Positions 1-7,635 are shown, counted from the first letter of the stretch. The stretch is DNA of 9,354 bases from Nannocystaceae bacterium (GCA_016763875.1 JAESSZ010000629.1:1-9354), one strand, 5' to 3'. Made by a program: numbers and translations. Notes: a model not told the origin generated them from the sequence alone.

Positions 1-834
1 ACCAAAAACGGAGCGCCGATCTGGATACAGGCATCCTACAACCCGCTGGTGGGCAAGAACGGCAAGCCGTTCAAGGTGGTGAAATTCGCGACCGACATTA
101 CGGCTCAGAGACTCAAGGACGCGGATGCATCTGGGCAGCTCGCGGCGGTGAGCAAGGCGCAGGCGGTGATCGAGTTCAATCTCGATGGCACGATCATCAC
201 GGCCAACGACAACTTCCTGGACGTGGTGGGGTACGCGCTGGACGAGATCAGGGGCAAGCATCACCGCATTTTTGTCGACCCGACGTTTTCTCGGAGTGCC
301 GAGTACGCCGATTTTTGGAAGGGGCTCAATGCGGGCGAGTTCGACGCGGGGATCTACAAGCGGATCGGAAAAAGCGGCGAGGAGGTTTGGATCCAGGCTA
401 CGTACAATCCGATCCTGGACCTCAGTGGCAAGCCGTTCAAAGTCGTCAAGTTCGCAACGGATATCACCGCGCAACGGCTCAAAGACGCCGACGTCGCGGG
501 GCAACTCGCCGCGGTCGGTAAGTCGCAGGCAGTGATCGAGTTCAATCTCGATGGCACGATCATCACGGCGAACGAGAACTTCTTGGGCGTGGTGGGGTAT
601 TCGCTCGCGGAAATCCAAGGCAGGCACCACCGCATGTTTGTGGAGTCGGAGTACAGCGCCAGCGGCGAGTATCGAGAGTTCTGGCGTCGACTCAACGCCG
701 GAGAGTTCAATGCGGGGACCTACAAACGCATCGGCAAGGGCGGAAAAGAGGCCTGGATTCAGGCTTCGTACAATCCGATCTTCGACCTCGATGGGATGCC
801 TTTCAAGGTGGTGAAGTTCGCGACTGACGTGACC
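1..834 (+). repeat. Tandem 366-bp PAS-module repeats inside the chemoreceptor gene
   Basis: Equivalent positions recur every 366 bp (122 codons). The PFKVVKF codons lie at about 67, 433 and 799, and the VIEFNLDGTIITAN codons start at 166 and 532. A 38-nt stretch is identical between 166-203 and 532-569, including synonymous positions. The visible part holds one partial and two complete modules. The pattern shows internal duplication, with either recent origin or ongoing gene conversion. Confidence 0.85.
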
Positions 835-1926
835 GAAAAGGTGGTGAGCGAAGAAAGGTTTCGCGCAGACATGAACGTGCTGCAGGAACACATGGGGCGG
901 GTCGCACAGGGAGACCTGACAGCCAAGATCTTGGAGCCGTTCGAAGGCGAACACTCTGTGCTCAGAGACGCGCTCAACGAGACGCTGGATGCGCTCAATG
1001 AAACCCTGCTCCAGGTAAGACAGGTTGCCGCGAACGTTGCTTCCGGCTGCCAACAGGTCTCGGAGTCCTCCGGAAGCCTCGCCCAGGGAGCTACAGAACA
1101 GGCGTCAGCGCTCAGGCAGATCACCGCGACGATTACGTTGCTTACCGATCAGACCAAACAAAATGCCGAACACGCCCGCGTTGCCAGCGAGTTGTCTAAC
1201 GATGCAAGAGGTGTGGCAGTCAATGGCGACGGCATGATGAAGAGCATGGTCACGGCGATGTCCGGCATCGACGAGTCGAGTCAGAGCATTCGAAAGATCA
1301 TCAAAGTCATCGACGAGATCGCATTCCAGACCAATCTCCTCGCCTTGAATGCGGCGGTCGAAGCGGCGCGCGCTGGTGTGCACGGCAAGGGCTTTGCGGT
1401 TGTTGCTGAGGAAGTGCGTAGCTTGGCCGCCCGTTCGGCCAAGGCAGCGAAGGAGACAACCGAGATGATCGAGGATTCGCTCAAAAAGGTTGCACTGGGA
1501 ACCGACCTCGCCAACAAGACGGCCGACGCGCTGACGAAGATCGTGGACGGCGTTGGCAAGGTGACCGATCTTGTGGCGGAGATCGCCGGAGCCAGCGACG
1601 AGCAGGCGCGCGGAATCTCCGATGTCAACGACGGGGTCTCGCAGATCGACAATGTGACCCAAGCAAACACGGCTTCGGCCGAGGAGAGCGCGGCCGCGTC
1701 ACAGGTCTTGTCGGAGCAGGCTTCGGAGCTCAACCGACGGCTGGAACGCTTCCAGCTCGCCCAGTTGAATTCGCCCGACGGCCTGCCGGCCAATCTGCCG
1801 CCGGAACTGCTTGCTGCGCTGCACCAGATGCTGGAGGAACGAGGGTTCGCTTCGGGCGCGGCGAACGGTATCGGGGGGGCTATCGCGAACGCGGCGGGGT
1901 CGGACTTTGGGAACGGGTCTCGCTGA
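1..1926 (+). CDS. Soluble multi-PAS methyl-accepting chemotaxis protein (BdlA/Aer-like), 5' end outside window
   Basis: The frame is open from base 1, and the first residues (TKNGAPIWIQASYNPL) are the end of a PAS domain, so the gene begins upstream of the window; the GTG at 49 is internal. Counting from base 1 (641 residues visible), there is a partial PAS at 1-40, a full PAS at about 50-160 and another at about 172-280. Each ends in a near-identical PFKVVKFATD(I/V)T strand. A HAMP-like linker (RVAQGDLTAKI, from residue 300) follows. The MCP signalling hairpin then has the tip motif IDEIAFQTNLLALNAAVEAA from residue 437 and GFAVVAEEVRSLAARS after it. No transmembrane segment is seen, so the visible part is cytoplasmic. 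Known for the family: PAS modules sense redox, oxygen or ligands, and the hairpin drives CheA/CheW. The tail ends GSDFGNGSR and has no CheR-binding NWETF-type pentapeptide. The family assignment is sure; the ligand is unknown. Confidence 0.95.
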   Translation, partial: TKNGAPIWIQASYNPLVGKNGKPFKVVKFATDITAQRLKDADASGQLAAVSKAQAVIEFNLDGTIITANDNFLDVVGYALDEIRGKHHRIFVDPTFSRSAEYADFWKGLNAGEFDAGIYKRIGKSGEEVWIQATYNPILDLSGKPFKVVKFATDITAQRLKDADVAGQLAAVGKSQAVIEFNLDGTIITANENFLGVVGYSLAEIQGRHHRMFVESEYSASGEYREFWRRLNAGEFNAGTYKRIGKGGKEAWIQASYNPIFDLDGMPFKVVKFATDVTEKVVSEERFRADMNVLQEHMGRVAQGDLTAKILEPFEGEHSVLRDALNETLDALNETLLQVRQVAANVASGCQQVSESSGSLAQGATEQASALRQITATITLLTDQTKQNAEHARVASELSNDARGVAVNGDGMMKSMVTAMSGIDESSQSIRKIIKVIDEIAFQTNLLALNAAVEAARAGVHGKGFAVVAEEVRSLAARSAKAAKETTEMIEDSLKKVALGTDLANKTADALTKIVDGVGKVTDLVAEIAGASDEQARGISDVNDGVSQIDNVTQANTASAEESAAASQVLSEQASELNRRLERFQLAQLNSPDGLPANLPPELLAALHQMLEERGFASGAANGIGGAIANAAGSDFGNGSR

Positions 1927-1933
1927 GTAGCTG

Positions 1934-1957
1934 GCCGGAAGAGGTCCGGCGATTTTT
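1934..1957 (+). terminator. Intrinsic terminator of the chemoreceptor gene
   Basis: Eight bases after the TGA stop, GCCGGA (1934-1939) pairs with TCCGGC (1945-1950) across a 5-nt loop. GA and a run of five T (1953-1957) follow. The short GC-only stem, the T tract and the position directly behind a stop codon are what a rho-independent terminator looks like. Confidence 0.75.
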
Positions 1958-2449
1958 GGGGGTTGGAGCTGATGTCACATCGGTGGCATCAGTGCCTCCA
2001 TCTTCCGGATGCGACTCGTTTCGCCAGCCAGCAAGCAAGCGCGGTACAAAAGCGCGCATCACGGGGGCCACTGAGCTCCGCTCGCCTAAGGGGAGCGGAG
2101 CTCGTTTCTGTTAATGCCAGGTGCCACTGGGCCACACTGTGGCGGTCGCGAAGCCCAGCGACTTCCCGCTTGTGACCGCGTTGGCCGAAACTGACGGTGA
2201 TGCCGTACCCGCGCGGGCAGGCCTTGAGTTCTCGGTCGCACCGGCAACGGCAGCCAGTCGGCGACACTGGTGGTGATGCTCTCTCGGCACCTGCAACCGG
2301 TGCGGCGGTTGGGCGGCGCGTGGGAGTCTAACCGTTCCACGACGGGACGCATTGCGATGGACTCAACGACCTATCGGTGAACGCCCACGTCCAGTGCGGG
2401 TTTACGAGAAATCCTAAATGGATTCTTCGCGTCGGGTCACTAACTGACT
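1958..2449. other. Gene-poor intergenic region
   Basis: No convincing gene is found here on either strand. The open frames that exist are short, arginine- or proline-rich in the way GC-rich non-coding frames are, and overlap one another. One GTG-started frame at 2121-2276 could give about 51 residues with some protein-like character (AVAKPSDFPLVTALAET), but it has no ribosome binding site and I recognise no family. The only strong structure is the stem-loop at 2073-2103. The stretch may hold the decayed remains of a lost gene. Confidence 0.5.
2073..2103. repeat. Perfect 11-bp inverted repeat (stem-loop)
   Basis: GAGCTCCGCTC (2073-2083) and GAGCGGAGCTC (2093-2103) are exact reverse complements separated by a 9-nt loop. 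The tail on the plus strand is GTTTCTGTT, with only a weak T run. It lies about 150 bp past the chemoreceptor stop, behind a better terminator, so it may be a second terminator, a decayed repeat or an operator. The pairing itself is certain; the role is not. Confidence 0.6.
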
Positions 2450-2671
2450 ATGGGCGGACAATCCCAACCGCTGTGTGCAGCGACCGCGACGCGCACACAC
2501 AAAATGATCCTGGAACGGTTGGCGGCGGCGACGCTGCGGCGGGCGGAGTTGTTCTGCGCGTGCGTCGACGGCAGCGCCGGTTCGACCAGTCGCCTGCGTG
2601 GCGAGATGACCGTGATCGACCAGCAGGTGGGTGAGCTGTGGGCTCAGGCCACCGCGCTGCGTGGCGCGTGA
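2450..2671 (+). CDS. Possible small hypothetical protein (73 aa)
   Basis: A 73-codon frame begins ATGGGCGGACAA and ends TGA. The C-terminal half reads like a real amphipathic helical protein (LRGEMTVIDQQVGELWAQ), and the ILERLAAATLRRAELF part also looks helical. An internal ATG at 2504 would give 55 residues. No Shine-Dalgarno sequence precedes either start, and other frames are open on the opposite strand in the same place. There are no cysteine pairs, signal peptide or membrane segment that I can interpret. It could equally be the remnant of a larger lost gene or a chance frame. No family is recognised. Confidence 0.3.
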   Translation: MGGQSQPLCAATATRTHKMILERLAAATLRRAELFCACVDGSAGSTSRLRGEMTVIDQQVGELWAQATALRGA

Positions 2672-2789
2672 CTCCGGTGAAATCCCTAGCGCGTTCCAAA
2701 GCATGAGGCGCCGGACTGCGCTCCGGGCCGCAGTTTCGCGCGTTCCGATGCTCACAGACGGCTCACGCTGCTTTCTTCGTTGGCGGTGT

Positions 2790-2801
2790 CCCCGCGCGGG
2801 G
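2790..2801. promoter_or_regulatory. GC-only 12-bp palindrome just upstream of the M3 peptidase start
   Basis: CCCCGCGCGGGG is perfectly self-complementary and ends 21 bp before the chosen ATG at 2823. In GC-rich DNA this could be chance. Its position in the expected 5' untranslated or promoter region makes an operator or a translation-affecting hairpin possible. No clear -35/-10 boxes can be named. Confidence 0.2.
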
Positions 2802-2822
2802 CGCAGGGCTATTGTCCGCGTG

Positions 2823-4979
2823 ATGCGTAGGACGACGATTCTTGCAGTCCTTGGACTGACCCTCGCGACCGCGGCGTGCGAAAAAACGACCGCCGATTCG
2901 ACCGTGACCCCGACCACCGACAACGCCGCTGCCGACAACGTGCTCCTCGCCGAATGGACCGGACCCTACGGTGGCGTGCCTGCGTTCGACGCCATGGATC
3001 TTGCGCAACTCGAGCCTGGGATGGCCAAGGGCATCGAGATGCACCTGGCAGAGCTGGACGCGATCGCGTCCAACGCGGAAGCGCCGACGTTCGAGAACAC
3101 GATCGTGGCGATGGAGCGCGCGGGCGCGGCGATCCGACGGATCGAGGCCTACTACGGCTTGTGGAGCGCGAACCTCTCTAGCGACGAGTTTCGAGCCGTG
3201 GATGCACGCGTGACGCCCATGCTCTCGGACTACGAGTCCAAGGTCGTTCAGAACGGCGCACTCTTCGCTCGGGTCAAGGCCGTGTACGAGTCGGACGCGA
3301 TGGCTTCGCTGACCCCAGCGGAGCGGCGCCTCGCGAAGTTGCGCTACGAAGAGTTCGCGCGCAAGGGGGCGAGCCTCAACGGTGCCGACAAGGAACGCTA
3401 CGCCGCGATCCAGGGGCAACTGGCGAAGCTGCATCTCGCATTTGGGAACAACGTCCTCGCCGACGAGGAGGGTTACGTTTTGTACCTTGAGGCCGGCCAG
3501 CTTGGCGGTTTGCCCGACTCGATGAAGATCGCAGCCGCCGCGGCCGCGAAGGACCGGGGGCACGACGGCAAGTTCGCGATCACCAACACGCGCTCATCGA
3601 TGGACCCGTTCCTGACCTACTCGAGCGAGCGGGCGCTTCGTCAGCAAGTTTGGCAGACCTACTACAGCCGCGGCGACAACGGCGACGACCACGACAACAA
3701 CAAGATCGTGGCTGAGATCCTGAAGCTTCGCGACGAACGGGTCGCGTTGCTCGGATTCGACAACTACGCACAATGGCGATTGCGCGACCGCATGGCGCTC
3801 ACGCCGGAGCGTGCAATGGGGCTGATGAACGCAGTGTGGCCGTCCGCGATCGCGCGCGTGAAAGAAGAGGTCGCCGACATGCAGGCGGTTGCGGACCGCG
3901 AAGGCGCCAAGATCACGATCGAGCCGTGGGACTACCGCTTCTATGCCGACAAAGTCCGCATCGAGAAGTACGCGCTGGACTCCAACGAGGTCAAGCAGTA
4001 CCTGCAACTCGACAAGCTACGCGAGGCGATGTTCATGGTCGCGGGCGAGTTGTTCGGGTTTCGATTCACACCCGTGCCCCAGGGCTCGGTGCCGGTTTTC
4101 CACGCAGACGTCAAAGTCTGGGAGGTCACCGACCTGCAGTCGGGTGACCACATCGGCCTTTGGTATCTCGATCCCTTCGCTCGCCCGGGAAAACGCTCAG
4201 GTGCCTGGGCCACCACCTACCGCGGCCACACCAACCTGGACGGCGAGACCAACGTGTTGGCCTCGAACAACTCCAACTTCATCAAAGGGCCACCGGGCAA
4301 GCCCGTCCTGGTGTCGTGGGATGATGCGAGCACCTTCTTCCACGAGTTCGGCCACGCGCTGCACGCTCTGTCTTCGAACGTGAAGTACCGGACGCTCAAC
4401 GGCGGTGTGCGCGACTACACTGAGTTTCAGTCGCAGCTGCTGGAGCGATGGTTACCCACGGAGCGGGTCATCAAGGAGTTCCTCGTGCACCACGAGACGG
4501 GCAAGCCGATGCCTGCTGAACTCGTCGCCAAGATCAGCAAGGCCTCGACGTTCAACCAGGGGTTTTCAACGACCGAGTACTTGGCCTCGGCGTTGATGGA
4601 CATGAAGTTCCATACCGTTGACCCGGCGGGCATTGATCCCGATGCGTTCGAGCGCGCCGAGCTGACAAAGATGGGCATGCCCAAAGAGGTGGTCATGCGC
4701 CATCGCACTCCCCAGTTTAGCCACGTGTTTTCGGGTGAAGGCTACGCTACCGCCTACTACGGCTACTTGTGGGCCGATGTTCTTACCGCGGACGCATCCG
4801 AGGCCTTTGCCGCGGCGCCCGGTGGCTTCTATGACAAGGACCTCGCGGCGAAACTGGTCGAGCATCTGTTTGCCCCGCGGAACGCGGTCGACCCGGCAGA
4901 GGCCTACCGTGCGTTCCGAGGTCGGGATGCGGAGATCGGTGGCCTGATGCGTGACCGCGGTTTCCCGGTGCCAAAGTAG
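2823..4979 (+). CDS. dcp: M3 family zinc metallopeptidase, peptidyl-dipeptidase Dcp type, predicted lipoprotein
   Basis: This is a 718-aa protein. The frame stays open back to 2631, but the extra 64 residues are arginine-rich and unlike protein. The ATG at 2823 opens a lipoprotein signal, MRRTTILAVLGLTLATAAC, with the likely lipidated Cys at residue 19, followed by a Thr/Asp-rich linker. The zinc site is HEFGH at residues 507-511, with the third ligand E534 in DYTEFQSQ, spaced as in E. coli Dcp. The substrate-side motif with paired tyrosines, FSHVFSGEGYATAYYGYLW, starts at residue 632. The length fits Dcp (about 680 aa) plus the signal. Known for the family: it removes C-terminal dipeptides from oligopeptides. 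E. coli Dcp has no lipobox, so anchoring outside the cytoplasm is my inference from the signal. The lipobox has Thr at -3, which is less usual. The next gene follows after 11-29 bp, suggesting an operon. The oligopeptidase A subgroup is the main alternative. Confidence 0.9.
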   Translation: MRRTTILAVLGLTLATAACEKTTADSTVTPTTDNAAADNVLLAEWTGPYGGVPAFDAMDLAQLEPGMAKGIEMHLAELDAIASNAEAPTFENTIVAMERAGAAIRRIEAYYGLWSANLSSDEFRAVDARVTPMLSDYESKVVQNGALFARVKAVYESDAMASLTPAERRLAKLRYEEFARKGASLNGADKERYAAIQGQLAKLHLAFGNNVLADEEGYVLYLEAGQLGGLPDSMKIAAAAAAKDRGHDGKFAITNTRSSMDPFLTYSSERALRQQVWQTYYSRGDNGDDHDNNKIVAEILKLRDERVALLGFDNYAQWRLRDRMALTPERAMGLMNAVWPSAIARVKEEVADMQAVADREGAKITIEPWDYRFYADKVRIEKYALDSNEVKQYLQLDKLREAMFMVAGELFGFRFTPVPQGSVPVFHADVKVWEVTDLQSGDHIGLWYLDPFARPGKRSGAWATTYRGHTNLDGETNVLASNNSNFIKGPPGKPVLVSWDDASTFFHEFGHALHALSSNVKYRTLNGGVRDYTEFQSQLLERWLPTERVIKEFLVHHETGKPMPAELVAKISKASTFNQGFSTTEYLASALMDMKFHTVDPAGIDPDAFERAELTKMGMPKEVVMRHRTPQFSHVFSGEGYATAYYGYLWADVLTADASEAFAAAPGGFYDKDLAAKLVEHLFAPRNAVDPAEAYRAFRGRDAEIGGLMRDRGFPVPK

Positions 4980-5008
4980 ACTGCTCGCTGGTGTTTGCGA
5001 GTGCACCA

Positions 5009-6028
5009 ATGGGGACTGCGACCGTGGCGAGGTTGGCCGCGGTCCTCGCGATCGCGTGCGGTCGTGCTCCTGTGCACTCTGAGCCGACGCCATCCGCCGT
5101 TGACTCCAAGCCGCTGCTTGCGACGGGAGGGTCGGGATGGTCGATGCCGGTGGACTCCTCCGGGGCTGAGGACCCCGCGGGCGAACCTGTGACGGCGCCC
5201 AAGTCCGAGGCACGCGTGCCTTGGCCGCCGACGAAGCTTGCGTTGACGGTGCTCGCGACGCTTGATGATCCCGCGGGTGAGGCCGACCGGGCCACGATTC
5301 GGGACGCTGACTCTGGCGTTATCGCCAGCTATCGTAACGGCGATGCGGTTCGCGAGGGCGTCGTGGTGCTATCGATCGAAGAAGGCATCGTCGAGCTCTC
5401 GAATGCAGGCGAGGTCGAGTACATTGCGATCTCGCCGATCCCATTCGAGGTCGATCCGGAGGACGTGTTCTATCCGGACCTTATCGACGACCTTGGTACG
5501 GAGATGAGCGACGGCGTACAGATGCCCAAGGGCGTCGCCTACGTGCTCAAGGCGCCGGGCAATGCCTGGGGAACGCCTCGAACGGTAGGTGTGCTGCGGG
5601 AGGCGATCCGTACGTACGCGCGGAGTCAGAAAGGTCCCAAGGTGCGCGTTGGGGACATCAGCCGACCGGGCGGTGGCCCGTTCCCTCCGCACCTGTCGCA
5701 TCGCCAGGGCCGCGATGTGGACATTGGCTACATCCTGGCGGGCGCACGCAAGAACGATAGATATTTCCACGCCGCGACCGCGGTAAATCTCGATCGGGCG
5801 CGCACCTGGAGCCTTGTCGAGGCGCTGCTTGCCACGGAGGAAGTCGCGTACATCTTCATGGACTACGAGCTGCAGAAACTGCTTTACGTGCATGCGGAGG
5901 TGCAAGGCGTATCGAGCGATCGGCTCAGCCGGTTGTTCCAGTACCCCAACGGGCGTCGCGCGAGCCGTGGGAAGATCAGACACTGGAAGGGGCACAGAGG
6001 CCACTTTCACGTGCGATTTCGGCGGTGA
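5009..6028 (+). CDS. MepA-type (M74) murein endopeptidase with N-terminal GspC-like domain, predicted lipoprotein
   Basis: ATG 5009 gives 339 aa with a compact lipoprotein-like start, MGTATVARLAAVLAIAC; GTG 4991 would add six residues. Residue numbers here count from GTG 4991. A Pro/Ser/Ala-rich linker runs to about 80. A small beta domain at about 83-148 (RDADSGVIASYRNGDAV, then VVVLSIEEGIVELSNAGEVE) resembles the GspC homology region (T2SSC). The catalytic domain follows from about 180, with VGDISRPGGGPFPPH, then H234-x-x-H237 and D244 in HLSHRQGRDVDIG, and the C-terminal HWKGHRGHFHVRF with H335, H338 and H340. These match the zinc ligands of E. coli MepA (H113, D120, H211) and its neighbouring histidines. 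Known for the family: it cuts D-Ala-mDAP cross-links in peptidoglycan. It lies directly behind the M3 peptidase and is probably co-transcribed. The peptidase call is firm; the GspC-like call is from fold-like pattern only. Confidence 0.88.
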   Translation: MGTATVARLAAVLAIACGRAPVHSEPTPSAVDSKPLLATGGSGWSMPVDSSGAEDPAGEPVTAPKSEARVPWPPTKLALTVLATLDDPAGEADRATIRDADSGVIASYRNGDAVREGVVVLSIEEGIVELSNAGEVEYIAISPIPFEVDPEDVFYPDLIDDLGTEMSDGVQMPKGVAYVLKAPGNAWGTPRTVGVLREAIRTYARSQKGPKVRVGDISRPGGGPFPPHLSHRQGRDVDIGYILAGARKNDRYFHAATAVNLDRARTWSLVEALLATEEVAYIFMDYELQKLLYVHAEVQGVSSDRLSRLFQYPNGRRASRGKIRHWKGHRGHFHVRFRR

Positions 6029-6073
6029 GTGGGCGGGATTCGAGCTCGTATCGAGGGGAGGTGGGAGACGCTG

Positions 6074-6601
6074 CTAGACGCTGCGACGTGCGGCGATCCG
6101 CTCTAGACCGGCGAGCGCAGCGATGGGGACCCCGAGTTGGCCGTGGGGGACTTGGGACTCGCGGGGATTGAGACGGATCAGTGTGTCGGGACCATCAACG
6201 TGGGACTCGGCGTTGAGTCGCACGGTGGGTATAGCCGTGCCTGCGCCACACTCGATGACTACGATCCGTTGAGCCTGCCGATCGCGGAACCAGTCGTTCA
6301 TGCGCGCGACCTGGCGCTGGCAGCGGCTGCTGTTCCAGTCTCCGTCCCCGAACATCAAGATGTTGGGTCGCATCAAGGTGCCACACTGTGGGCATGCTGG
6401 GAGCGGGTCGCCCGCTTGCATTGTTTTGGTCTCGACCTCAAGCGTTGCGTCGTCAGCGTCGATAACGCCTACGCCACAGGAGGATGCAATGATCCGGACC
6501 CGAGGTCTAGCGGGCCCAGAAACTAAGGTATGTCCCTCGGGGTCAGGTGAGCGAAGTTCTCCCGGATTCTGCGCAACGATTCGGTGGTCTCGGTCGACCA
6601 T
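6074..6601 (-). pseudogene. C-terminal remnant of a Sir2-family NAD-dependent protein deacylase
   Basis: The frame starting at 6601 has 175 residues, of which only about 41-175 (bases 6481 down to 6074) look like Sir2. Visible motifs are the second zinc pair CPQC (70-73), RPNILMFGDGDW (78-89), VVIECGAGTAIPTVR (114-128) and RLNPRE (143-148). The last three are the nucleotide-binding and product-side segments of this Sir2 subgroup. The N-terminal half, with the GAG(I/F)S NAD loop and the catalytic TQNxDxLH histidine, is absent, and only one cysteine (C42) remains where the first zinc pair should be. Sir2 proteins are about 240-280 aa, so roughly 110-130 residues are lost. The shifted frame reads GSLH at about 6500-6489, which recalls the HGS(I/L)H segment and hints at a frameshift at the junction. 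It faces the endopeptidase gene tail to tail. It is probably inactive. Confidence 0.75.
6494..6509 (-). repeat. Single inverted copy of the array 16-mer, left of the transposase gene
   Basis: CCGGACCCGAGGTCTA here is the exact reverse complement of TAGACCTCGGGTCCGG, which occurs four times in the array at 7801-8001. The match is exactly 16 bases; the flanking bases differ. It sits 103 bp before the transposase ATG and at the point where the Sir2 homology ends. It may be the left end or recognition sequence of the transposase element. Confidence 0.6.
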
Positions 6602-6612
6602 GCCTGTAGGTG

Positions 6613-7614
6613 ATGCCAGACATCGATGCCAGCGCAGCGCGGCGGGCCGCCAATCGAGCGAAGGGGGAGCAGTGTCCGCACGAGCGCGTACGAGCGCGAG
6701 CGATCGTAGCTGGCGCGCGTGTGATGATCACACACCGTTGCCACGACCGTCGTTTGTTCTTGACTCCATGTGGCGACCCGCGGAAGGGCCACTCATTTGA
6801 GGACACCAGGAACTTCTACGGTTACACGCTTGCGCGAGCGGTGCTCAAGTACGGTGTTGGCTTCCACGCCGGCGTGCAAATGGGCAACCATCATCACATC
6901 AACGTGACCGACCGGCGCGGCAACCGCCCGAATTTCAAGAACTCGGTCCATGGCAATCTCGCGCGCGGCTTCAATGCGCGGTTCGGCCGTTTCGATTCGT
7001 TTTGGTCAGGCGGTGGTTCTTGCGACACCGTGACGCCCAGCGGCGAACAGACGCTCGAGGACCTTGCGTACACCGATTGCAACCCGGTCGTGGCCGGACG
7101 GGTCAAATGGGGGCGCCTGTGGCCCGGCTTCACGACGTACAACTGGCGCTTTGGTGAGTCCCGAACCTTCGTAAGACCCACCAGGTATTACGACCCCGGC
7201 AACCCCGATAACCCGCTGACTATCACTCTGACAAGGACCCGACCCGATACTTTCCCCGACCTCAGCGACGACGAGCTATCGGACAAGCTCATGGAGCGCT
7301 GTCTTGAGATGGAGCGCGAGACCCAGTCCAGGATGAGAAGGGAGAACCGCCGATTTATGGGGCTGCAAAAGCTCAACAAGTCGCGCTGGTGGAAGAGGGC
7401 GACCTCACCGGAGGATCGCTTCGCGATGGTTCCCGCCGTCGCCTCGTCCCAGGAGGGGAACCGGGTCAGGGAGATCCAGCGCAATGCCGACTGGCGGAGG
7501 GCGTATGCCGCCGAACGCGACAATCACCGAAACGGCGCTCCGACCCGCATGCCGTACGGGGCGTACATGCTGCCGACGATCTACAACGTCGCCGTCGCGG
7601 ACGAGCCGCCCTAG
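6613..7614 (+). CDS. Y1 (HUH) transposase, REP-associated tyrosine transposase-like, long form
   Basis: The protein has 333 aa from ATG 6613; a GTG lies directly before it at 6610. Neither has a well-spaced ribosome binding site. The Y1 fold can be followed: GARVMITHRCHDRRLFL (first strand, residues ~35-51), FYGYTLARAVLKYGVGFHAG (helix and strand), then MGNHHHINV with the metal-binding histidines H93 and H95. LAYTDCNPVVAGRV follows, with Y153 four residues before NPV as in E. coli RAYT, so Y153 is the likely nucleophile. Residues ~175-333 form a basic C-terminal extension, including RTFVRPTRYYDPGNP, a charged helix around ERCLEMERETQSRMRRENRR and a final MPYGAYMLPTIYNVAV. E. coli RAYT ends soon after the NPV motif. 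Known for the family: these enzymes nick and join single-stranded DNA at short hairpin repeats. The nearby array and hairpins fit that role. The frame is intact, so it may be functional. Confidence 0.85.
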   Translation: MPDIDASAARRAANRAKGEQCPHERVRARAIVAGARVMITHRCHDRRLFLTPCGDPRKGHSFEDTRNFYGYTLARAVLKYGVGFHAGVQMGNHHHINVTDRRGNRPNFKNSVHGNLARGFNARFGRFDSFWSGGGSCDTVTPSGEQTLEDLAYTDCNPVVAGRVKWGRLWPGFTTYNWRFGESRTFVRPTRYYDPGNPDNPLTITLTRTRPDTFPDLSDDELSDKLMERCLEMERETQSRMRRENRRFMGLQKLNKSRWWKRATSPEDRFAMVPAVASSQEGNRVREIQRNADWRRAYAAERDNHRNGAPTRMPYGAYMLPTIYNVAVADEPP

Positions 7615-7635
7615 CGAGACTCGACATTTGTTTGA

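Noticed and set aside
1105..1662. Minus-strand ORF of 185 codons inside the chemoreceptor gene
   Set aside because: It is antisense to the highly conserved MCP signalling domain and is best explained as a shadow frame.
2631..2822. N-terminal extension of the M3 peptidase frame
   Set aside because: The extra 64 residues look non-coding, and the ATG at 2823 gives a proper lipoprotein signal.
2414..2938. Minus-strand ORF of 174 codons
   Set aside because: Arg/Ala/Ser-rich, overlaps the signal-peptide region of the M3 peptidase, and shows no domain pattern; typical of a GC-rich shadow frame.
2131..6391. GCCACACTGTGG present at 2131-2142 and 6380-6391
   Set aside because: The second copy is part of the codons for the conserved zinc motif CPQCG of the Sir2 remnant; a 12-base match in about 9 kb of biased sequence can be chance.
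6523..6792. Minus-strand ORF of 89 codons with a helix-like C-terminus (SLRRIRENFAHLTPRDIP)
   Set aside because: Over half lies antisense to the transposase gene, and I recognise no family. A gene remnant cannot be excluded, but the support is too thin.
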